Shown: positions 63,552-64,000 of the stretch, piece after piece
Layout: the number at the start of each line of letters is the position of its first letter
Numbering within the stretch: the stretch's first letter is position 1
Assembly: GCA_033239005.1 (NCBI GenBank)
Contig: BSQZ01000034.1
Coordinates: forward strand, 181,001-245,000
From: Lamellibrachia satsuma
Taxonomy: Eukaryota > Annelida > Polychaeta > Sabellida > Siboglinidae
Direction of reading: 5' to 3'
Length of the DNA: 64,000 nt
Notes under the pieces: generated by a model
What the model was told of the DNA's origin: nothing
Seen by the model: only the letters and a program-made list of their open reading frames with translations
The model's database searches: none
Translations under genes and position numbers: made by a program

Positions 63552-64000
63552 GCAGCCCCAGCTGACCACCAATGGATATGAAGCCATACTGTCATCCAAT
63601 CTTGTTAAACCAAAATTTACTTGGACTACTTGGAGTAAACCATATATAAGACAAGACAATTCACCATCTGACCTGCGTTTGCATACGCCATGTTTCATGT
63701 TATCTGTATATATTTTGTTTATCTATGCTACGAATGTAGGCAAGCTAGTGCCACTAATTCTCGTTATACGAGTGTACCACGTAAGGCAATACAATGCCGT
63801 CTATCTCTAAGAGCAATAAATATTATTATTGACACTGGCAGTGCCAGTGTCGCCGTGACCGTTTCTGATATTTATCATCTGCACCGAACATCAAAGAATG
63901 GCGGTTCTCCCCCAGTTTCGCAATGTATTCTTCGTCTGACCAATATGCGTAGTATGATGCCTTACCATATCCCATCAACTAAGAGTAACTGATGAGTGTA
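63552..64000. other. right end of window, nothing recognised
   Basis: A plus-strand frame of about 100 codons (63690-63992) shows no domain I recognise and is probably random. Confidence 0.35.

Overview
This window is nuclear DNA from a metazoan. Both recognisable genes are split into many small exons with GT-AG introns, and their proteins are clear animal orthologues. The AT-rich background, the dense minisatellites, and the mixture of CR1-like, other non-LTR, tRNA-derived SINE and hAT/MITE elements suggest a marine or freshwater invertebrate. A mollusc or another lophotrochozoan is my best guess, but the species cannot be fixed from the sequence alone.

Plus strand, 1-22,100: a G protein-coupled receptor kinase of the GRK4/5/6 subfamily. 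Fourteen coding exons lie between 2961 and 16696, and every intron phase is compatible. They encode most of the RH (RGS-homology) domain, the whole AGC-type kinase domain and the C-terminal membrane helix, about 516 residues. The N-terminal exon(s), roughly 45 residues, lie left of the window. Introns carry minisatellites (60, 63 and 19 bp units), (GTGC)n tracts and a tRNA-SINE. At two exons there are duplicated copies of the exon's 5' boundary. A long 3' UTR may run to a poly(A) signal near 22,077.

22,500-24,100: a 5'-truncated, frameshifted non-LTR retrotransposon with a 17 bp target-site duplication sits between the two convergent genes.

Minus strand, 62,613-24,480: CCDC186 (the orthologue of C. 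elegans CCCP-1), a Golgi/dense-core-vesicle coiled-coil protein. I assembled 19 coding exons, including a probable 27-nt microexon, into a frame-consistent protein of about 1137 residues with a long acidic Ser/Thr-rich N terminus. A clear acceptor just 5' of the ATG shows that a non-coding first exon lies further right. Its introns hold most of the mobile DNA. This includes a nearly complete but broken CR1-like element with an esterase ORF1 (55.6-59.7 kb), a hAT element with perfect TSD (45.95-46.74 kb) and two TA-rich inverted-repeat elements. It also includes several 3' ends of one non-LTR family, a transposase-like pseudogene interrupted by a 2 kb 51-bp minisatellite, and retroelement 3' ends that have spawned a 28-30 bp minisatellite.

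The genes are arranged tail to tail. GRK acts at the plasma membrane on activated GPCRs, while CCDC186 acts with RAB2 in peptide-vesicle biogenesis, so the sequence gives no reason to infer a shared pathway. I found no rRNA, bona fide tRNA gene, CRISPR array or operon-like system. The most interesting signals are repeat-driven remodelling of splice boundaries in GRK, the CCDC186 microexon, and minisatellites growing out of transposable elements.
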